From Flavonifractor sp. An10 (GTDB lineage Bacteria; Bacillota; Clostridia; Oscillospirales; Oscillospiraceae): DNA of 64,000 nt. Shown here piece after piece: positions 34,148-43,245 of this stretch (position 1 is the first letter of the stretch; every line of letters starts with the position of its first letter). Location of the stretch: positions 62,001 to 126,000 of the forward strand of contig NZ_NFMB01000005.1 in the NCBI RefSeq assembly GCF_002161215.1, in the 5' to 3' direction. The notes below the pieces were generated by a model, which worked only from the letters and a program-made list of their open reading frames with translations, made no database searches and was not told the DNA's origin. The position numbers and the translations under genes are program-made.

Positions 34148-34999
34148 TTATGCCAGGATGCCGAACTTGACGATGCCGGCGATCAGGCTCCCCAGGCCCA
34201 CCGCCCAGCAGTAGTACGCAAACTTGCCGAACTTGCCCTTGTCGGACAGGCTCTTGACCAGGCGGATGGCGAAGTAGCCCACCACGGCGGACACCGCCAC
34301 GCCCACTAAGTAGACCGGCAGCTCCTCCATGGGGAAGCCGGCGGCCACCGCGTCCTTGATCTCCAGAATGTTGGCCCCCAGCACGGCGGGCAGGGACATA
34401 AGGAAGGAGAAGCGGACGGCAAAGGCCCGGTCAAAGCCCCGCATCATGCCCACGGAGATGGTGGTGCCGGAGCGGGACAGGCCGGGGATCACCGCCAGGG
34501 CCTGCCCGCAGCCCACGATGAGGGCGTCCGCCACGGTGGCGTTTTTGGCGGTCTTGTGGCCCTTGGCCATGCGGTCGGAGAAGTAGAGGACAAAGCCGGT
34601 GGCCAGCAGGGCGCAGGACACCAGGATGGGGTTGGCAAACAGGGTGCTGATGGCGTCATTGAGGAACACCATGACGAACAGGGGCAGGGTGGCCACGATG
34701 ATCAGCAGCACCAGCCGCCGGGCGGGGGGCGGGGTGACGCCGGTGTCCCTCCTGCCGCACAGGGCGGCAATCCCCAGGAAGAACTCCCGGATCATGTCCA
34801 CGATATCCCGCCAGTAGACCACGCACACCGAGATCAGGGTGCCGAAATGGAGCAGGACGGTGAAGAACATGTGGTTGGCCTCCACGTCCTCCATGCCGAA
34901 AAAGGCCTGGAACAGGGCAAGATGGCCGGAGCTGGAGATGGGCAGGAATTCCGCGACTCCCTGGATCAGGCCCATCAGAATGGACATCAGATAACTCAA
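34148..34999 (-). CDS. uppP: Undecaprenyl-diphosphatase UppP/BacA
   Basis: 283 residues, about eight membrane segments. Hallmarks: GLIQGVAEFLPISSSGHL, GCGQALAVIPGLSRSGTTI. Removes phosphate from undecaprenyl pyrophosphate to recycle the lipid carrier for peptidoglycan; confers bacitracin resistance when high. Start is TTG (34997-34999) with GGAGGG 8 nt upstream; the ATG three codons later lacks spacing. Confidence 0.95.
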   Translation of the reverse strand: MSYLMSILMGLIQGVAEFLPISSSGHLALFQAFFGMEDVEANHMFFTVLLHFGTLISVCVVYWRDIVDMIREFFLGIAALCGRRDTGVTPPPARRLVLLIIVATLPLFVMVFLNDAISTLFANPILVSCALLATGFVLYFSDRMAKGHKTAKNATVADALIVGCGQALAVIPGLSRSGTTISVGMMRGFDRAFAVRFSFLMSLPAVLGANILEIKDAVAAGFPMEELPVYLVGVAVSAVVGYFAIRLVKSLSDKGKFGKFAYYCWAVGLGSLIAGIVKFGILA

Positions 35000-35142
35000 T
35001 GCTGTTTCCCTCCGTGTTTCTGTTTGGACGTGCATGTCCGGAAGGCGGCCCGGCCGCTGTGGGGACATACAGATTTATATTATCACAACCGGCGGGATAT
35101 TTCCATCCTTTTCTGCCGCCGGGCACTCCGGGGCAAAAAAAG

Positions 35143-35163
35143 CCCCCGCCCTTCGGGCGGGGG
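35143..35163 (-). terminator. Terminator of the first SleB-like hydrolase gene
   Basis: CCCCCGCCC/GGGCGGGGG with seven T following on the minus strand, 16 bp after the stop. Confidence 0.85.
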
Positions 35164-35178
35164 TGGAAAATACGGCTG

Positions 35179-35994
35179 TTACGCATAGAAGGCGTGGGCG
35201 CCGATGGTGGCCACATAGGGCCGGTTCCGGGAGGCCCAGCTTCCGGGCGAGGTCACGGGATTGACAAAGTACAGGGCGTTGCCCGCGGTGTTGGCGCCGT
35301 CCAGGCAGAGCTTGGCGGCGACCACGCTCTCGGCGTTGGGGGTGCGGCTCAGGTGGCCGCTGCCCGCCGGGGCGAACTGGTTGGGCTGATAGATCACGTC
35401 GGCCACGGTGTTGGGGAACAGCGGGCTGGCCACCCGGTTGAGCACCACGTTGCCCACGGCGATCTTGCCCTCCAGGGGCTGGTTGCCGCTCTCGGCGTAG
35501 ATGAGCCGGGAGAGGAGATCCAGATCCTCCGCGTCATAGTAGCTGTCCCCGGAGACAATGGGGCCGGAGGCCGCGGTGATGTTCACCGTATTGGTGGCGC
35601 TGTCCCACACCGCCTCGGCCCCCAGGGCCTGGCACAGGGTGCGCACCGGCACCAGAATGACGCCGTCCTCGCTCCGCACGCCGCCGGGCACATACAGGCA
35701 GCGGCCGTTGGCCTCGATATACTTGGCGCCGGGCTTGAGGTACATGGTCAGACCCTCGGCGGCCACCTCCGCGCGGCCGTTGGCCCACACTGCGGTGGCG
35801 TCGGGATAGAGGGCAAACAAAATGGCCCCGTAAGAGACATAGGTGGTGCCGTCCTCCGCATAGCTGCGGACGTCTTCGGCCAGGGGCGTTCCGTTGACCG
35901 TGAAGCTGACGCCGCCTTCGGCCGCAGCCGCCTGTCCGGCCAGAGCAAAGCACAGGGCCAGGCAGAGCAGGGCACTCAGGGCTCGTTTCTTCAT
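35179..35994 (-). CDS. SleB-like cell wall hydrolase with copper-amine-oxidase-N type domain
   Basis: 271 residues. Signal peptide (residues 1-25, ends QAAAAEGG), a stalk domain of the copper amine oxidase N-terminal type (VNGTPLAEDVRSYAEDGTTYVSY, LVPVRTLCQALGAEAVW, under 20-residue pieces: VRTLCQALGAEAVWD), then a Hydrolase_2 domain (LSRLIYAESGNQPLEGKIA, VGNVVLNRV). Such enzymes are cortex-lytic or cell-wall hydrolases. The catalytic Glu of YAESGN is present. ATG 35994 has AGGAGG 10 nt upstream. Paralogous to the next gene and sharing its promoter design. Confidence 0.88.
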   Translation of the reverse strand: MKKRALSALLCLALCFALAGQAAAAEGGVSFTVNGTPLAEDVRSYAEDGTTYVSYGAILFALYPDATAVWANGRAEVAAEGLTMYLKPGAKYIEANGRCLYVPGGVRSEDGVILVPVRTLCQALGAEAVWDSATNTVNITAASGPIVSGDSYYDAEDLDLLSRLIYAESGNQPLEGKIAVGNVVLNRVASPLFPNTVADVIYQPNQFAPAGSGHLSRTPNAESVVAAKLCLDGANTAGNALYFVNPVTSPGSWASRNRPYVATIGAHAFYA

Positions 35995-36039
35995 ATCCAA
36001 GGTTCCTCCTGTTACAATCTGTTACGGTTTGTTCTCTGT

Positions 36040-36080
36040 TTTGTAACCGTATTGTAACCGATTCTGTACCAAAAAGTCAA
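36040..36080 (-). promoter_or_regulatory. Promoter with tandem GGTTACAA repeats, hydrolase 1
   Basis: Minus strand TTGACT (36075-36080), 18 bp, TACAAT (36051-36056). The -10 lies in GGTTACAATACGGTTACAAA (36040-36059), a tandem repeat also present before hydrolase 2. Two more GTAACA copies lie downstream at 36012-36026. Confidence 0.65.
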
Positions 36081-36245
36081 GAAAAACTTTTGTCGAGTTC
36101 CCGCTATCCATTGTGGCTCTAAGGATATTTCTTCGTCCCCATTTTGGTTTACAGAACATTTTCCGCCTCTTTCGACCTTCCGGCGGCAACAAATAATAAC
36201 AAAAAGAAACACGTCCGCACCCATCTGCGGACGTGTTTCCGGCGG

Positions 36246-37049
36246 CTATTTGTAAAACCAGTGGCTGCCGATGGTGACCACGTGGGTGCGGTTCTCCATG
36301 ACCCAGTGGTTGGTAGCCAGGGCCGGGGCCAGGAAGTAGAGGCTCTCCCCCGCCGTGTTCGCCCCCGACAGGCACAGGCGGGCCGCCTCCACGCTCCGGG
36401 CGGACGGTTCCTGGTAGATGGTGCCGTTGCGCACCGGGGTGAACTGGCCGCCCCAGCGGTCGTCAAAGATCACCCCGTAGATGGTGTCGGGGAAATCGGC
36501 GGACGCCACCCGGTTGAGTACCACGTTGCCCACGGCGATCTGCCCCTCCAGGGGCTCCCCCCGGCTCTCGGCGGAGATGATACGGGAGAGCCAGTAGAGA
36601 TCGTCTCCCCCCGCTGTCTCTGTGGTGTCGGCGGAGGCCCCGCCCACCACGGAGACCGCGCCGGTGGCGCTGTTCCAGTGCACCGAGGCCCCCATGGCCT
36701 CCGCCAGAACCCGCACCGGCACCAGGGTTCGCCCCGCGCTCAGATGCACCCCGTGGGGTGCGGCCAGCGTGCGGCCGTTGGCGCGTATGTAGGTATCCCC
36801 CGGCCTGGCGGTCACCTCCAGGCCGTCGGCCCGGATGGCCGCCCGGTCGGTCTCCCAGGCCACAACGGCGTCGGGCCGCAGGGCCTCCGCCACCGCCCGC
36901 AGGGGCACATAGGTGGTATTCTGGTGGACATAGCTGCCGGCGGCCTCCACCGGAGCCCCGTTGACGGTCAGGCTTCCCGCCGGGGAGGCTGCCGCCGCCT
37001 GGGCGGTCAGAAGGGCGGCCAGGGCCGCCGCAGCCAGGATTTTCTTCAT
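36246..37049 (-). CDS. SleB-like cell wall hydrolase with copper-amine-oxidase-N type domain, paralog 2
   Basis: 267 residues. Signal peptide (1-21), stalk domain (VNGAPVEAAGSYVHQNTTYV, LVPVRVLAEAMGASVHWNSA), Hydrolase_2 domain (LSRIISAESRGEPLEGQIAV, GNVVLNRVASADFPDTIYGV). Catalytic Glu in SAESRG. Same layout and order of motifs as the gene at 35179, so an old tandem duplication. ATG 37049 with AAAGGAAG upstream; the frame continues upstream only through the tRNA gene on the other strand. Confidence 0.88.
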   Translation of the reverse strand: MKKILAAAALAALLTAQAAAASPAGSLTVNGAPVEAAGSYVHQNTTYVPLRAVAEALRPDAVVAWETDRAAIRADGLEVTARPGDTYIRANGRTLAAPHGVHLSAGRTLVPVRVLAEAMGASVHWNSATGAVSVVGGASADTTETAGGDDLYWLSRIISAESRGEPLEGQIAVGNVVLNRVASADFPDTIYGVIFDDRWGGQFTPVRNGTIYQEPSARSVEAARLCLSGANTAGESLYFLAPALATNHWVMENRTHVVTIGSHWFYK

Positions 37050-37071
37050 AATTTCCACTTCCTTTCTAGGC

Positions 37072-37112
37072 TTTGTAACCAGATTGTAACCGGCGGGGGT
37101 GCGGCCTGGCAA
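37072..37112 (-). promoter_or_regulatory. Promoter with tandem GGTTACAA repeats, hydrolase 2
   Basis: Minus strand TTGCCA (37107-37112), 18 bp, TACAAT (37083-37088), the -10 lying in GGTTACAATCTGGTTACAAA (37072-37091). Same arrangement as upstream of hydrolase 1. Confidence 0.6.
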
Positions 37113-37155
37113 GGCACAATATTTTCCTTTATTCAAACTTTTTTTACTTTCCCCC

Positions 37156-37183
37156 TTGACGAATCCGAAAAAACTGCTATAAT
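37156..37183 (+). promoter_or_regulatory. tRNA-Ser promoter
   Basis: TTGACG (37156-37161), 16 bp, TATAAT (37178-37183). Confidence 0.75.
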
Positions 37184-37232
37184 AATCTACGCTGTCCGCC
37201 GCGAGGCGGATGAAAGTAGAGCAATCCGCCAT

Positions 37233-37324
37233 GGAGAGATGGCTGAGTTGGTCGAAGGCGCACGATTGGAAATCGTGTAGGCGTTGATAGCGTCTCGAGG
37301 GTTCGAATCCCTCTCTCTCCGCCA
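37233..37324 (+). tRNA. tRNA-Ser(GGA)
   Basis: 92 nt with encoded CCA. Acceptor GGAGAGA/TCTCTCC, anticodon stem ACGATT-GGA-AATCGT, a long variable arm as in class II tRNAs, and T-loop GGTTCGAATCC. Followed by a terminator at 37325. Confidence 0.97.
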
Positions 37325-37363
37325 AAACCGCAGTCCTTTGCTTGCAGGGGACTGCGGTTTTTT
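37325..37363 (+). terminator. tRNA-Ser terminator
   Basis: AAACCGCAGTCC/GGACTGCGGTTT stem then TTTA. The 188 bp beyond it hold no gene that I can support. Confidence 0.85.
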
Positions 37364-37551
37364 ATTCTCGAAACTGCATGTGTGGGATCTCCGCAGGCGG
37401 GACCGCCCCCCTGGATGGCGTAGCTCTGCTCTCAGGGCGCAAATTCCCGTACAGGCGTCATATACAGAAAGGAAGAGAACGTGATTCCAGATCACGTTCT
37501 CTTCCTTAATATGTTATATACATATACTATATTTTTACTTTTTTATGGGTA

Positions 37552-38253
37552 TCAGATCGTCCACTCGCTGTGAATCAGCCCGACCAGATACCAGTCCCCC
37601 TCACAGGGCGCCAGCACCACCTTCAGGGAGCACCAGTCAAAGCCCTCCTGGCTCTCATCCAGGCCGGGGAAATGATACTCCACAAAGCGGTCGTCCGGAT
37701 AGGCGGTCAGAACGTTCTCCAGGGCGTTGCCCTGCATGAGCACCTCGTCCACCCCCTGCTCCGGCGCGGAGGCGTAGTCGGCGTTATAGACATAGCGGTC
37801 AAAATACTCCGTCCCGGTGAGGCGGATAGGCTCCCCGATGCCGTCCTCCAGGCCCCAGGTGTATACCTCCTCGTCCGATTCCAGGGAGGACACCTGCTGC
37901 GGGAGCAGCACCCGGTCGCAGTCGGAGACCGTGGAATAGGGCGTCAGGGTCACCCCCCGCTCCGGATGAACCAGGCGGGAGAGGGCCTGGAAATCTCTGT
38001 CCGCCAGGGTTTCCAGCACTCTGGCCGCCCGCTCCAGCAGGCGGTCGGTATCGGGCGCGGGCTGAGTCCCGGGCGTGCTGACAGCGGCAGACGGGGACGC
38101 GGGCACGGACGGCGCGGCGGCCAGGATCGCCTCGGCAGGCGTGGCGCCCCGGGCCATGGCCTGGGCCGCGGAGGATATCCCGCTGCCGAACAGGGCGCCC
38201 AGCGCCAGTCCGCCCAGCAGGGCGATGACCACAAACAGCACCGCTCTCTTCAA
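37552..38253 (-). CDS. Membrane-anchored protein of unknown function
   Basis: 233 residues from TTG 38251-38253 (AAGGAGG 8 nt upstream). N-terminal anchor [20 protein letters not shown], an Ala/Pro/Ser/Thr linker (about 40-70), then a domain of about 160 residues ([36 protein letters not shown]). The C-terminal half resembles small extracellular domains of lipoproteins with W-Y-L-V-G-L endings in Clostridia; no family named. Confidence 0.75.
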   Translation of the reverse strand: MKRAVLFVVIALLGGLALGALFGSGISSAAQAMARGATPAEAILAAAPSVPASPSAAVSTPGTQPAPDTDRLLERAARVLETLADRDFQALSRLVHPERGVTLTPYSTVSDCDRVLLPQQVSSLESDEEVYTWGLEDGIGEPIRLTGTEYFDRYVYNADYASAPEQGVDEVLMQGNALENVLTAYPDDRFVEYHFPGLDESQEGFDWCSLKVVLAPCEGDWYLVGLIHSEWTI

Positions 38254-38364
38254 GCTCCGTCCCTCCTTTCCCACAGGGTATGCGTTTCCGCCTATTTATT
38301 TTAGAGAGATCCGGCGAAAAATGCAACAACAAAAGGTTACAAATTGGCCTCCGGTTTGTCTATC

Positions 38365-38393
38365 TTGCAAACAGAGCGAAAATCGGCTATAAT
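38365..38393 (+). promoter_or_regulatory. Promoter of uridine phosphorylase
   Basis: TTGCAA (38365-38370), 17 bp, TATAAT (38388-38393). Confidence 0.75.
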
Positions 38394-38429
38394 AGACAGG
38401 TACTGCAAGCCAATGGCAAGGAGGATATT

Positions 38430-39203
38430 ATGCACGAGCACGAACGGCAGTTTCATATTCAATGTAAGGCGGGCGACGTGGGGCGGTACTGCTTCCTGCC
38501 CGGTGATCCCGGCCGCTGTGAGAAGATCGCGGCCTATTTTGACAACCCGGTGAAGATTCAGAGCAACCGGGAGTACACCACCTACACCGGCACCCTGCTG
38601 GGGGAGAAGGTGAGCGTCTGCTCCACCGGCATCGGCGGCCCCTCCGCGGTGATCGCCATGGAGGAGCTGCACAACATCGGCGCGGACACCTTCATCCGGG
38701 TGGGCACCTGCGGCGGCATCGCCCTCCAGGTCAAGAGCGACGACGTGGTGATCGCCACCGGCGCCGTCCGCCACGAGGGGGCCAGCCGGGAGTACGCCCC
38801 CATCGAGTTCCCCGCCGTCTCCGACTACCAGGTGCAGGAGGCCCTGGTGCAGGCCGCCAAGAACCTGGGCAAGCCCTGGCACGCCGGGGTGGTGCAGTGC
38901 AAGGACTCCTTCTACGGCCAGCACAGCCCCGCCCGCATGCCCGTGGCCCAGGAGCTGCTCTACAAGTGGGAGGCGTGGAAGCGGCTGGGCGTCCTGGCCT
39001 CCGAGATGGAGTCCGCCGCCCTGTTCTGCTGCGCCGCCGCCCTGGGGGTGCGCTGCGGCTCCTGCTTCCACGTGATCTGGAACCAGGAGCGGGAGGCCGC
39101 CGGCCTGGATCAGACCGAGAGCCACGACCTCACCGCCGCCCTGGACGTGGGCATCGAGGCCGTTAAGCTGCTCATCCAGGCCGACCGGGCCAATCAGAAC
39201 TGA
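38430..39203 (+). CDS. udp: Uridine phosphorylase
   Basis: 257 residues. NP-I family: [41 protein letters not shown] and SEMESAALF. Uridine-type features [12 protein letters not shown]. Cleaves uridine (or deoxyuridine) with phosphate to uracil and (deoxy)ribose-1-phosphate; with deoC this completes deoxynucleoside use. ATG 38430 with AAGGAGG 5 nt upstream. Single-gene unit bounded by promoter and terminator. Confidence 0.93.
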   Translation: MHEHERQFHIQCKAGDVGRYCFLPGDPGRCEKIAAYFDNPVKIQSNREYTTYTGTLLGEKVSVCSTGIGGPSAVIAMEELHNIGADTFIRVGTCGGIALQVKSDDVVIATGAVRHEGASREYAPIEFPAVSDYQVQEALVQAAKNLGKPWHAGVVQCKDSFYGQHSPARMPVAQELLYKWEAWKRLGVLASEMESAALFCCAAALGVRCGSCFHVIWNQEREAAGLDQTESHDLTAALDVGIEAVKLLIQADRANQN

Positions 39204-39210
39204 CACGACG

Positions 39211-39241
39211 AAAACGCCGGCACAGCTGTGCCGGCGTTTTT
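39211..39241 (+). terminator. Terminator of uridine phosphorylase
   Basis: AAAACGCCGGCAC and complement, then TTTTTGCG. Confidence 0.9.
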
Positions 39242-39250
39242 GCGTTCTTC

Positions 39251-39280
39251 TGTAACTTTCCGGCCGGGCCGGTGTTTTAC
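39251..39280 (+). promoter_or_regulatory. Possible ECF-type promoter of the sigma factor gene
   Basis: TGTAACTTT (39251-39259) resembles the -35 of ECF promoters (TGAAAC/TGTAAC). A -10 of CGTC/CGGT type could fall at about 39270. Autoregulation is inferred only. Confidence 0.35.
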
Positions 39281-39303
39281 CAGCAGAGAAAGGGGGCGGG
39301 CCG

Positions 39304-39783
39304 ATGGAGGACTTTGGGGCGGTGTTCCGGGACTACTATCAGCGGGTGTACCGCTTTCTGCTGGCCCTGTCGGGCAGCCCTCACCAGGCCGAGGAGCTGG
39401 CCCAGGAGGTCTTTTACCGGGCCCTGCTGGCCCTCCCCCGCTACCGGGACGACGGACACATGTTCACCTGGCTGTGCACCATCGGCAAGAACCTGTGGCT
39501 CAACGAGTGCCGCCGGCAGCGGCGGCTGGAGCCTCTGGAGGGTCAGGAGGGAGCGGCGGACGGCCCCGAGGCGGAGGTTCTCCGCCACGACGCCCGACAG
39601 GCCCTGCGGCGGGCGGTGCTGGAGCTGCCGGAGGAGTACCGGGACGTGGTAATCCTCCATGTCTACGGCGGCGTGCCCCTGCGGGAGCTGGCGGAGCGCC
39701 GGGGCAAATCGGAGAGCTGGGGCAAGGTCACCTTTTACCGGGCCAAGGCGCTCCTGCGGGAAAAACTGGAGGGATGGACATGA
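39304..39783 (+). CDS. ECF RNA polymerase sigma factor
   Basis: 159 residues. Region 2 (DYYQRVYRFLLALSGSPHQA, EELAQEVFYRALLALPRY) and region 4 (ELPEEYRDVVILHVYGGVPL). Normal length. GGGGGCGGGCCG precedes the ATG. Its stop overlaps the anti-sigma start (ATGA), so the pair is coupled. Confidence 0.93.
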   Translation: MEDFGAVFRDYYQRVYRFLLALSGSPHQAEELAQEVFYRALLALPRYRDDGHMFTWLCTIGKNLWLNECRRQRRLEPLEGQEGAADGPEAEVLRHDARQALRRAVLELPEEYRDVVILHVYGGVPLRELAERRGKSESWGKVTFYRAKALLREKLEGWT

Positions 39784-40574
39784 GTCAAATCACCTGCGGC
39801 GTGGTGCGGGATCTGCTCCCGCTCTATGTGGACGGCTGCTGCGGCGCGGACAGCCGCCGGCTGGTGGAGGAGCACCTGGCCGGGTGCCCGGACTGCCGCC
39901 GGGCCAGGGCGGACATGGCCGGGGAGCTGCCGCCGGCGGAGGGGGCGCCTGTCCCGGAGGCGGAGCCCGCCCGGGCCATGAAAACCGGGCTGAAAAAACT
40001 GCGGCGGCGATGGGCCCTCTCTTTGCTGGCGGTGCTGCTCATCCCCCTGCTGGGGTGGCTCACCTGGAACCAGGTGCACGGCACGGGGCCCTGCTTCACC
40101 AATTTCCATGAGCGGATGCTGGCCGACGGCTTTGTACGAACCCTGGCGGCGGGCGACTACGAGGGGGCCTTCCACCGGCTGGAGCTTGACGAGCTCTATC
40201 AGGATTTTTCCGGTGACAGCCGGCTGGACAGAGCGGATCTGTCCGACTTCGAGTCCCGGGCCCAGGCCTTTTTCCTGGACAGTGCCCGGGCCCTGGAGGA
40301 GGCCGGAGGCATCACCAGCTGGCGGTATCTGTCCATCCAGCGGACTGGCAGCGGCTATACGGTGCAGTACGCCGTCACAACGGGGGGACAGGACTACTCC
40401 CTTTCCGTCGATGCCTCGGACAGCGGGGTGCGGCACTTCTCCGGCGGCAGCGGCTACATTCCGGAGCCGGATCCGCTCAGGGCCCTGAGCCTCTGGAGCG
40501 AGTCCCTGTGGCAGGACTATGCGGGCTGCTATCTGGATCCCGAGACGGGGCGGTATGTATGGGAAGAGGAATAG
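39780..40574 (+). CDS. Zinc-finger anti-sigma factor with single membrane segment
   Basis: 264 residues from ATG 39780 (GGAGGG 6 nt upstream). N-terminal zf-HC2 (CGVVRDLLPLYVDGCC, HLAGCPDC: His-x3-Cys-x2-Cys), one membrane helix (about 77-96, ALSLLAVLLIPLLGWLTW) and an extracytoplasmic domain of about 165 residues. It holds the ECF factor until an outside signal, probably envelope stress, releases it. The outer domain is unassigned. Confidence 0.88.
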   Translation: MSQITCGVVRDLLPLYVDGCCGADSRRLVEEHLAGCPDCRRARADMAGELPPAEGAPVPEAEPARAMKTGLKKLRRRWALSLLAVLLIPLLGWLTWNQVHGTGPCFTNFHERMLADGFVRTLAAGDYEGAFHRLELDELYQDFSGDSRLDRADLSDFESRAQAFFLDSARALEEAGGITSWRYLSIQRTGSGYTVQYAVTTGGQDYSLSVDASDSGVRHFSGGSGYIPEPDPLRALSLWSESLWQDYAGCYLDPETGRYVWEEE

Positions 40575-40578
40575 CAGC

Positions 40579-40606
40579 AGGGCCCGGAACCTCGGTTCCG
40601 GGCCCT
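40579..40606. terminator. Hairpin between the anti-sigma gene and the ATPase gene
   Basis: AGGGCCCGGAACC and complement with a 2-nt gap. T-run weak on both strands; could act for both convergent genes. Confidence 0.5.
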
Positions 40607-40637
40607 TGATGTCCCAGGTTGGGGGCAGGCCCCCGCC

Positions 40638-42488
40638 CTACTTTCCGGCTTTCAGCGCCCGCATGGCGTTGAGGATGGCGATGACGGACACGCCCACGTC
40701 GGCGAACACCGCGGCCCACATGGACACCAGGCCCACGGCGCTGAGCACCAGCACCAGCAGCTTGACGGCCAGGGCGAAGACGATGTTCTGCTTGACGATG
40801 GACAGGGTGCGCCGGGCGATGCGGATGGCGTGGGCGATTTTAGAGGGCTTGTCGTCCATGAGGACGATGTCGGCGGCCTCGATGGCGGCGTCGGAGCCCA
40901 GTCCGCCCATGGCGATGCCGATGTCCGCCCGGGAGAGGACGGGGGCGTCGTTGATGCCGTCCCCCACGAAGGCCAGGGCCCCCTTGGGGGAGACCTCTTT
41001 CAGCAGCTTCTCCACCCGCTCCACCTTATCGGCGGGGAGGAGCTGGGTGTGCACCTCGTCCAGGCCCAGCTGCTTAGCCACGTCCTCCCCCACCGCCTGG
41101 GCGTCGCCGGTGAGCATGACGGTCTTGCGCACCCCCGCCGCCTTGAGGGCGGCCACGGCCTCCTTCGCGTCGGGCTTCACCTCGTCGGAGATGACGATGT
41201 GGCCCAGGTACACCCCGTCGGAGGCCACGTGGACGGTGGTGCCCACCCGGTGGCAGGGGTGCCAGGACACGCCGATGTCCTCCATCAGCTTGTCGTTGCC
41301 GGCGCAGACAGTGTGGCCGTCCACCACGGCCTTCACGCCCCGGCCGGCCACCTCCTCCACGCTGGACACCCGGGAGGAATCCATCTCCCGGCCGTAGGCC
41401 TCCTTCAGGGAGCGGGAGATGGGGTGGTCAGACCAGCACTCCGCCAGGGCGGCCAGCTCCAGCAGCTGGCCCTGGTCGCAGTGGTCGGGGTGGATGGCGG
41501 TGACGTTGAACACGCCCCGGGTCAGGGTGCCGGTCTTGTCGAAGACCACGATCTCCGTCCTGGCCAGCACCTCCAGGTAGTTGCCGCCCTTGACCAGGAT
41601 GCCGTCCTTAGAGGCCCCGCCGATGCCGCCGAAGAAGGACAGGGGCACCGAGATCACCAGGGCACAGGGGCAGGACACCACTAGGAAGTTGAGGGCCCGC
41701 TGGATGGAGTCCACCCACTGGATGGAGGTGAACAGGGGGGGCAGGAAGGCCAGGGCCACGGCGGCGAGCACCACGATGGGGGTGTAGTACCGGGCGAACT
41801 TGGTGATAAAGTTCTCCGCTTTTGCCTTCTTGCTGGCGGAGTTCTCCACCAAGTCCAGGATCTTGGCCACGGTGGACTCCTCAAAGGCCTTGGTGACCCG
41901 CACCTTCAGCAGGCCGGACAGGTTGACGCAGCCGGAGATGACATCGTCCCCGCTCTCCACCTGCCGGGGCAGGGACTCGCCGGTGAGGGCGGCGGTGTCC
42001 ACGGTGGAGCTCCCCTCCAGTACCACCCCGTCCAGGGGGATGCGCTCCCCGGCCTTGATGACGATGGTGTCCCCCACCGCCACGTCCTCCGGATCCACCT
42101 GCTCCAGCTGCCCGTCCGGGCCCTCCATATTGGCGTAGTCGGGGCGGATGTCCATCAGGGCGGTGATGGACTTGCGGGACTGATCCACCGCATAGCTCTG
42201 GAACAGCTCCCCCACCTGGTAGAACAGCATGACGAACACCGCCTCGGGGTACTCCCCGATGGCCAGGGCCCCCACGGTGGCCAGGGCCATGAGGAAGTTC
42301 TCGTCAAAGACCTGGCCGTGGGCGATGTTGCGCACCGCCCGCCACAGCACGTCCCAGCCGATCACTCCGTAGGGTGCCAGGAACACCAGCAGCCTGACCC
42401 AGCCCGTGAGGGGCAGCAGCATACAGACCACAAAGAGCACGGCGCTGACGATCACGCGGATCAGCATCCGCTTTTGCTTCTTGGACAT
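40638..42488 (-). CDS. Heavy-metal P1B-type ATPase (Zn/Cd/Pb export)
   Basis: 616 residues. Phosphorylation site DKTGTLTRG, TGES, CPCALVISVP in the sixth helix and GDGINDAPVL. The Zn/Cd-type is supported by the CPC-x-P form together with the CadC-like regulator, but Cu cannot be excluded by eye. There is no N-terminal HMA domain: that domain is a separate gene just upstream. ATG 42488 with AAGGAG upstream; a TTG at 42506 is less likely. Last gene of the three-gene metal operon. Confidence 0.93.
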   Translation of the reverse strand: MSKKQKRMLIRVIVSAVLFVVCMLLPLTGWVRLLVFLAPYGVIGWDVLWRAVRNIAHGQVFDENFLMALATVGALAIGEYPEAVFVMLFYQVGELFQSYAVDQSRKSITALMDIRPDYANMEGPDGQLEQVDPEDVAVGDTIVIKAGERIPLDGVVLEGSSTVDTAALTGESLPRQVESGDDVISGCVNLSGLLKVRVTKAFEESTVAKILDLVENSASKKAKAENFITKFARYYTPIVVLAAVALAFLPPLFTSIQWVDSIQRALNFLVVSCPCALVISVPLSFFGGIGGASKDGILVKGGNYLEVLARTEIVVFDKTGTLTRGVFNVTAIHPDHCDQGQLLELAALAECWSDHPISRSLKEAYGREMDSSRVSSVEEVAGRGVKAVVDGHTVCAGNDKLMEDIGVSWHPCHRVGTTVHVASDGVYLGHIVISDEVKPDAKEAVAALKAAGVRKTVMLTGDAQAVGEDVAKQLGLDEVHTQLLPADKVERVEKLLKEVSPKGALAFVGDGINDAPVLSRADIGIAMGGLGSDAAIEAADIVLMDDKPSKIAHAIRIARRTLSIVKQNIVFALAVKLLVLVLSAVGLVSMWAAVFADVGVSVIAILNAMRALKAGK

Positions 42489-42510
42489 GGCTTCTCTCTC
42501 CTTCAAAGGG

Positions 42511-42539
42511 CCGGAGGGCCGCCGGCTGCGGCCCTCCGG
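42511..42539. other. Hairpin between the chaperone and ATPase genes
   Basis: CCGGAGGGCCGC and complement with a 5-nt loop, right after the HMA stop. It may adjust the chaperone:ATPase ratio by mRNA processing or partial termination. Confidence 0.5.
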
Positions 42540-42543
42540 GCGG

Positions 42544-42765
42544 TTATTTCACCAGAATGGTGCAGTCGGGCTCCACCTTTTTGCAGATCTTGACCGCCTC
42601 CTGCAGGATCTCGTCAAACCGGGCGTCGTCGGCGTCCAGGGTGAGCTTCTGGGTCATGAAGCTGACGGTGGCGGAATTGACCCCGGGCAGCTTCCTGATG
42701 GCGTCCTCCATCTTGGCGGCGCAGTTGGCGCAGTCCAGATCCTGGAGCTTGAAGTGCTTTTTCAT
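42544..42765 (-). CDS. Heavy-metal-associated domain protein (metallochaperone)
   Basis: 73 residues. A single HMA domain: DLDCANCAAKME carries the CxxC metal site, followed by VNSATVSFMTQKLTLDADD. It delivers metal to the ATPase that lacks its own HMA domain. It follows the regulator by 51 bp. Confidence 0.92.
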   Translation of the reverse strand: MKKHFKLQDLDCANCAAKMEDAIRKLPGVNSATVSFMTQKLTLDADDARFDEILQEAVKICKKVEPDCTILVK

Positions 42766-42816
42766 GGTGATCTCTCCTTTACAAATTATAAAACGTATCC
42801 GGATAACCGGGCTGTG

Positions 42817-43200
42817 TTACAGCACATGGAGGGGCAGCAGCTCCGCCACGTGCTCCATGCCCTGGCTGAGGATGGTGTGGACGTGGTCGTCGGCCAGGGC
42901 GTAGAACACCGTCTTCCCCTCCCGGCGGGCCTTCACCAGCTTGCTCTGCTTGAGGGAGCGGAGCTGGTGGGAGATGGCCGACTGGGTCATGCCCAGCAGC
43001 CGGGCGATGTCGCACACGCACATCTCCGACTCGTTGAGGACATACAGGATCTTGATGCGGGTGGAGTCGCCGAAGATCTTGAACAGCTCCGCCAGGTCGT
43101 AGAGCACCTCCTCGTCGGGCATGTTCTTCTCAACCTGGGCCACAATATCCTCATGGACGTGCATGAACTCGCACTGCTCCACGTCGCGGGGCTCCGGCAT
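42817..43200 (-). CDS. ArsR/SmtB family metal-sensing repressor, CadC-like
   Basis: 127 residues from ATG 43200 (AAGGAG upstream). Helix-turn-helix MTQSAISHQLRSLKQSKLV. Metal sites: MCVCD in the alpha4 region (the CadC CxC) and an N-terminal Cys/His segment CEFMHVHEDIV. A C-terminal HVHTI motif (alpha5 site) is also present. It represses its own operon until Cd, Pb or Zn binds. Confidence 0.93.
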   Translation of the reverse strand: MPEPRDVEQCEFMHVHEDIVAQVEKNMPDEEVLYDLAELFKIFGDSTRIKILYVLNESEMCVCDIARLLGMTQSAISHQLRSLKQSKLVKARREGKTVFYALADDHVHTILSQGMEHVAELLPLHVL

Positions 43201-43245
43201 GATACCACTCCTTCCTTCAAACATATGAGCCATTGTTCATTTATT

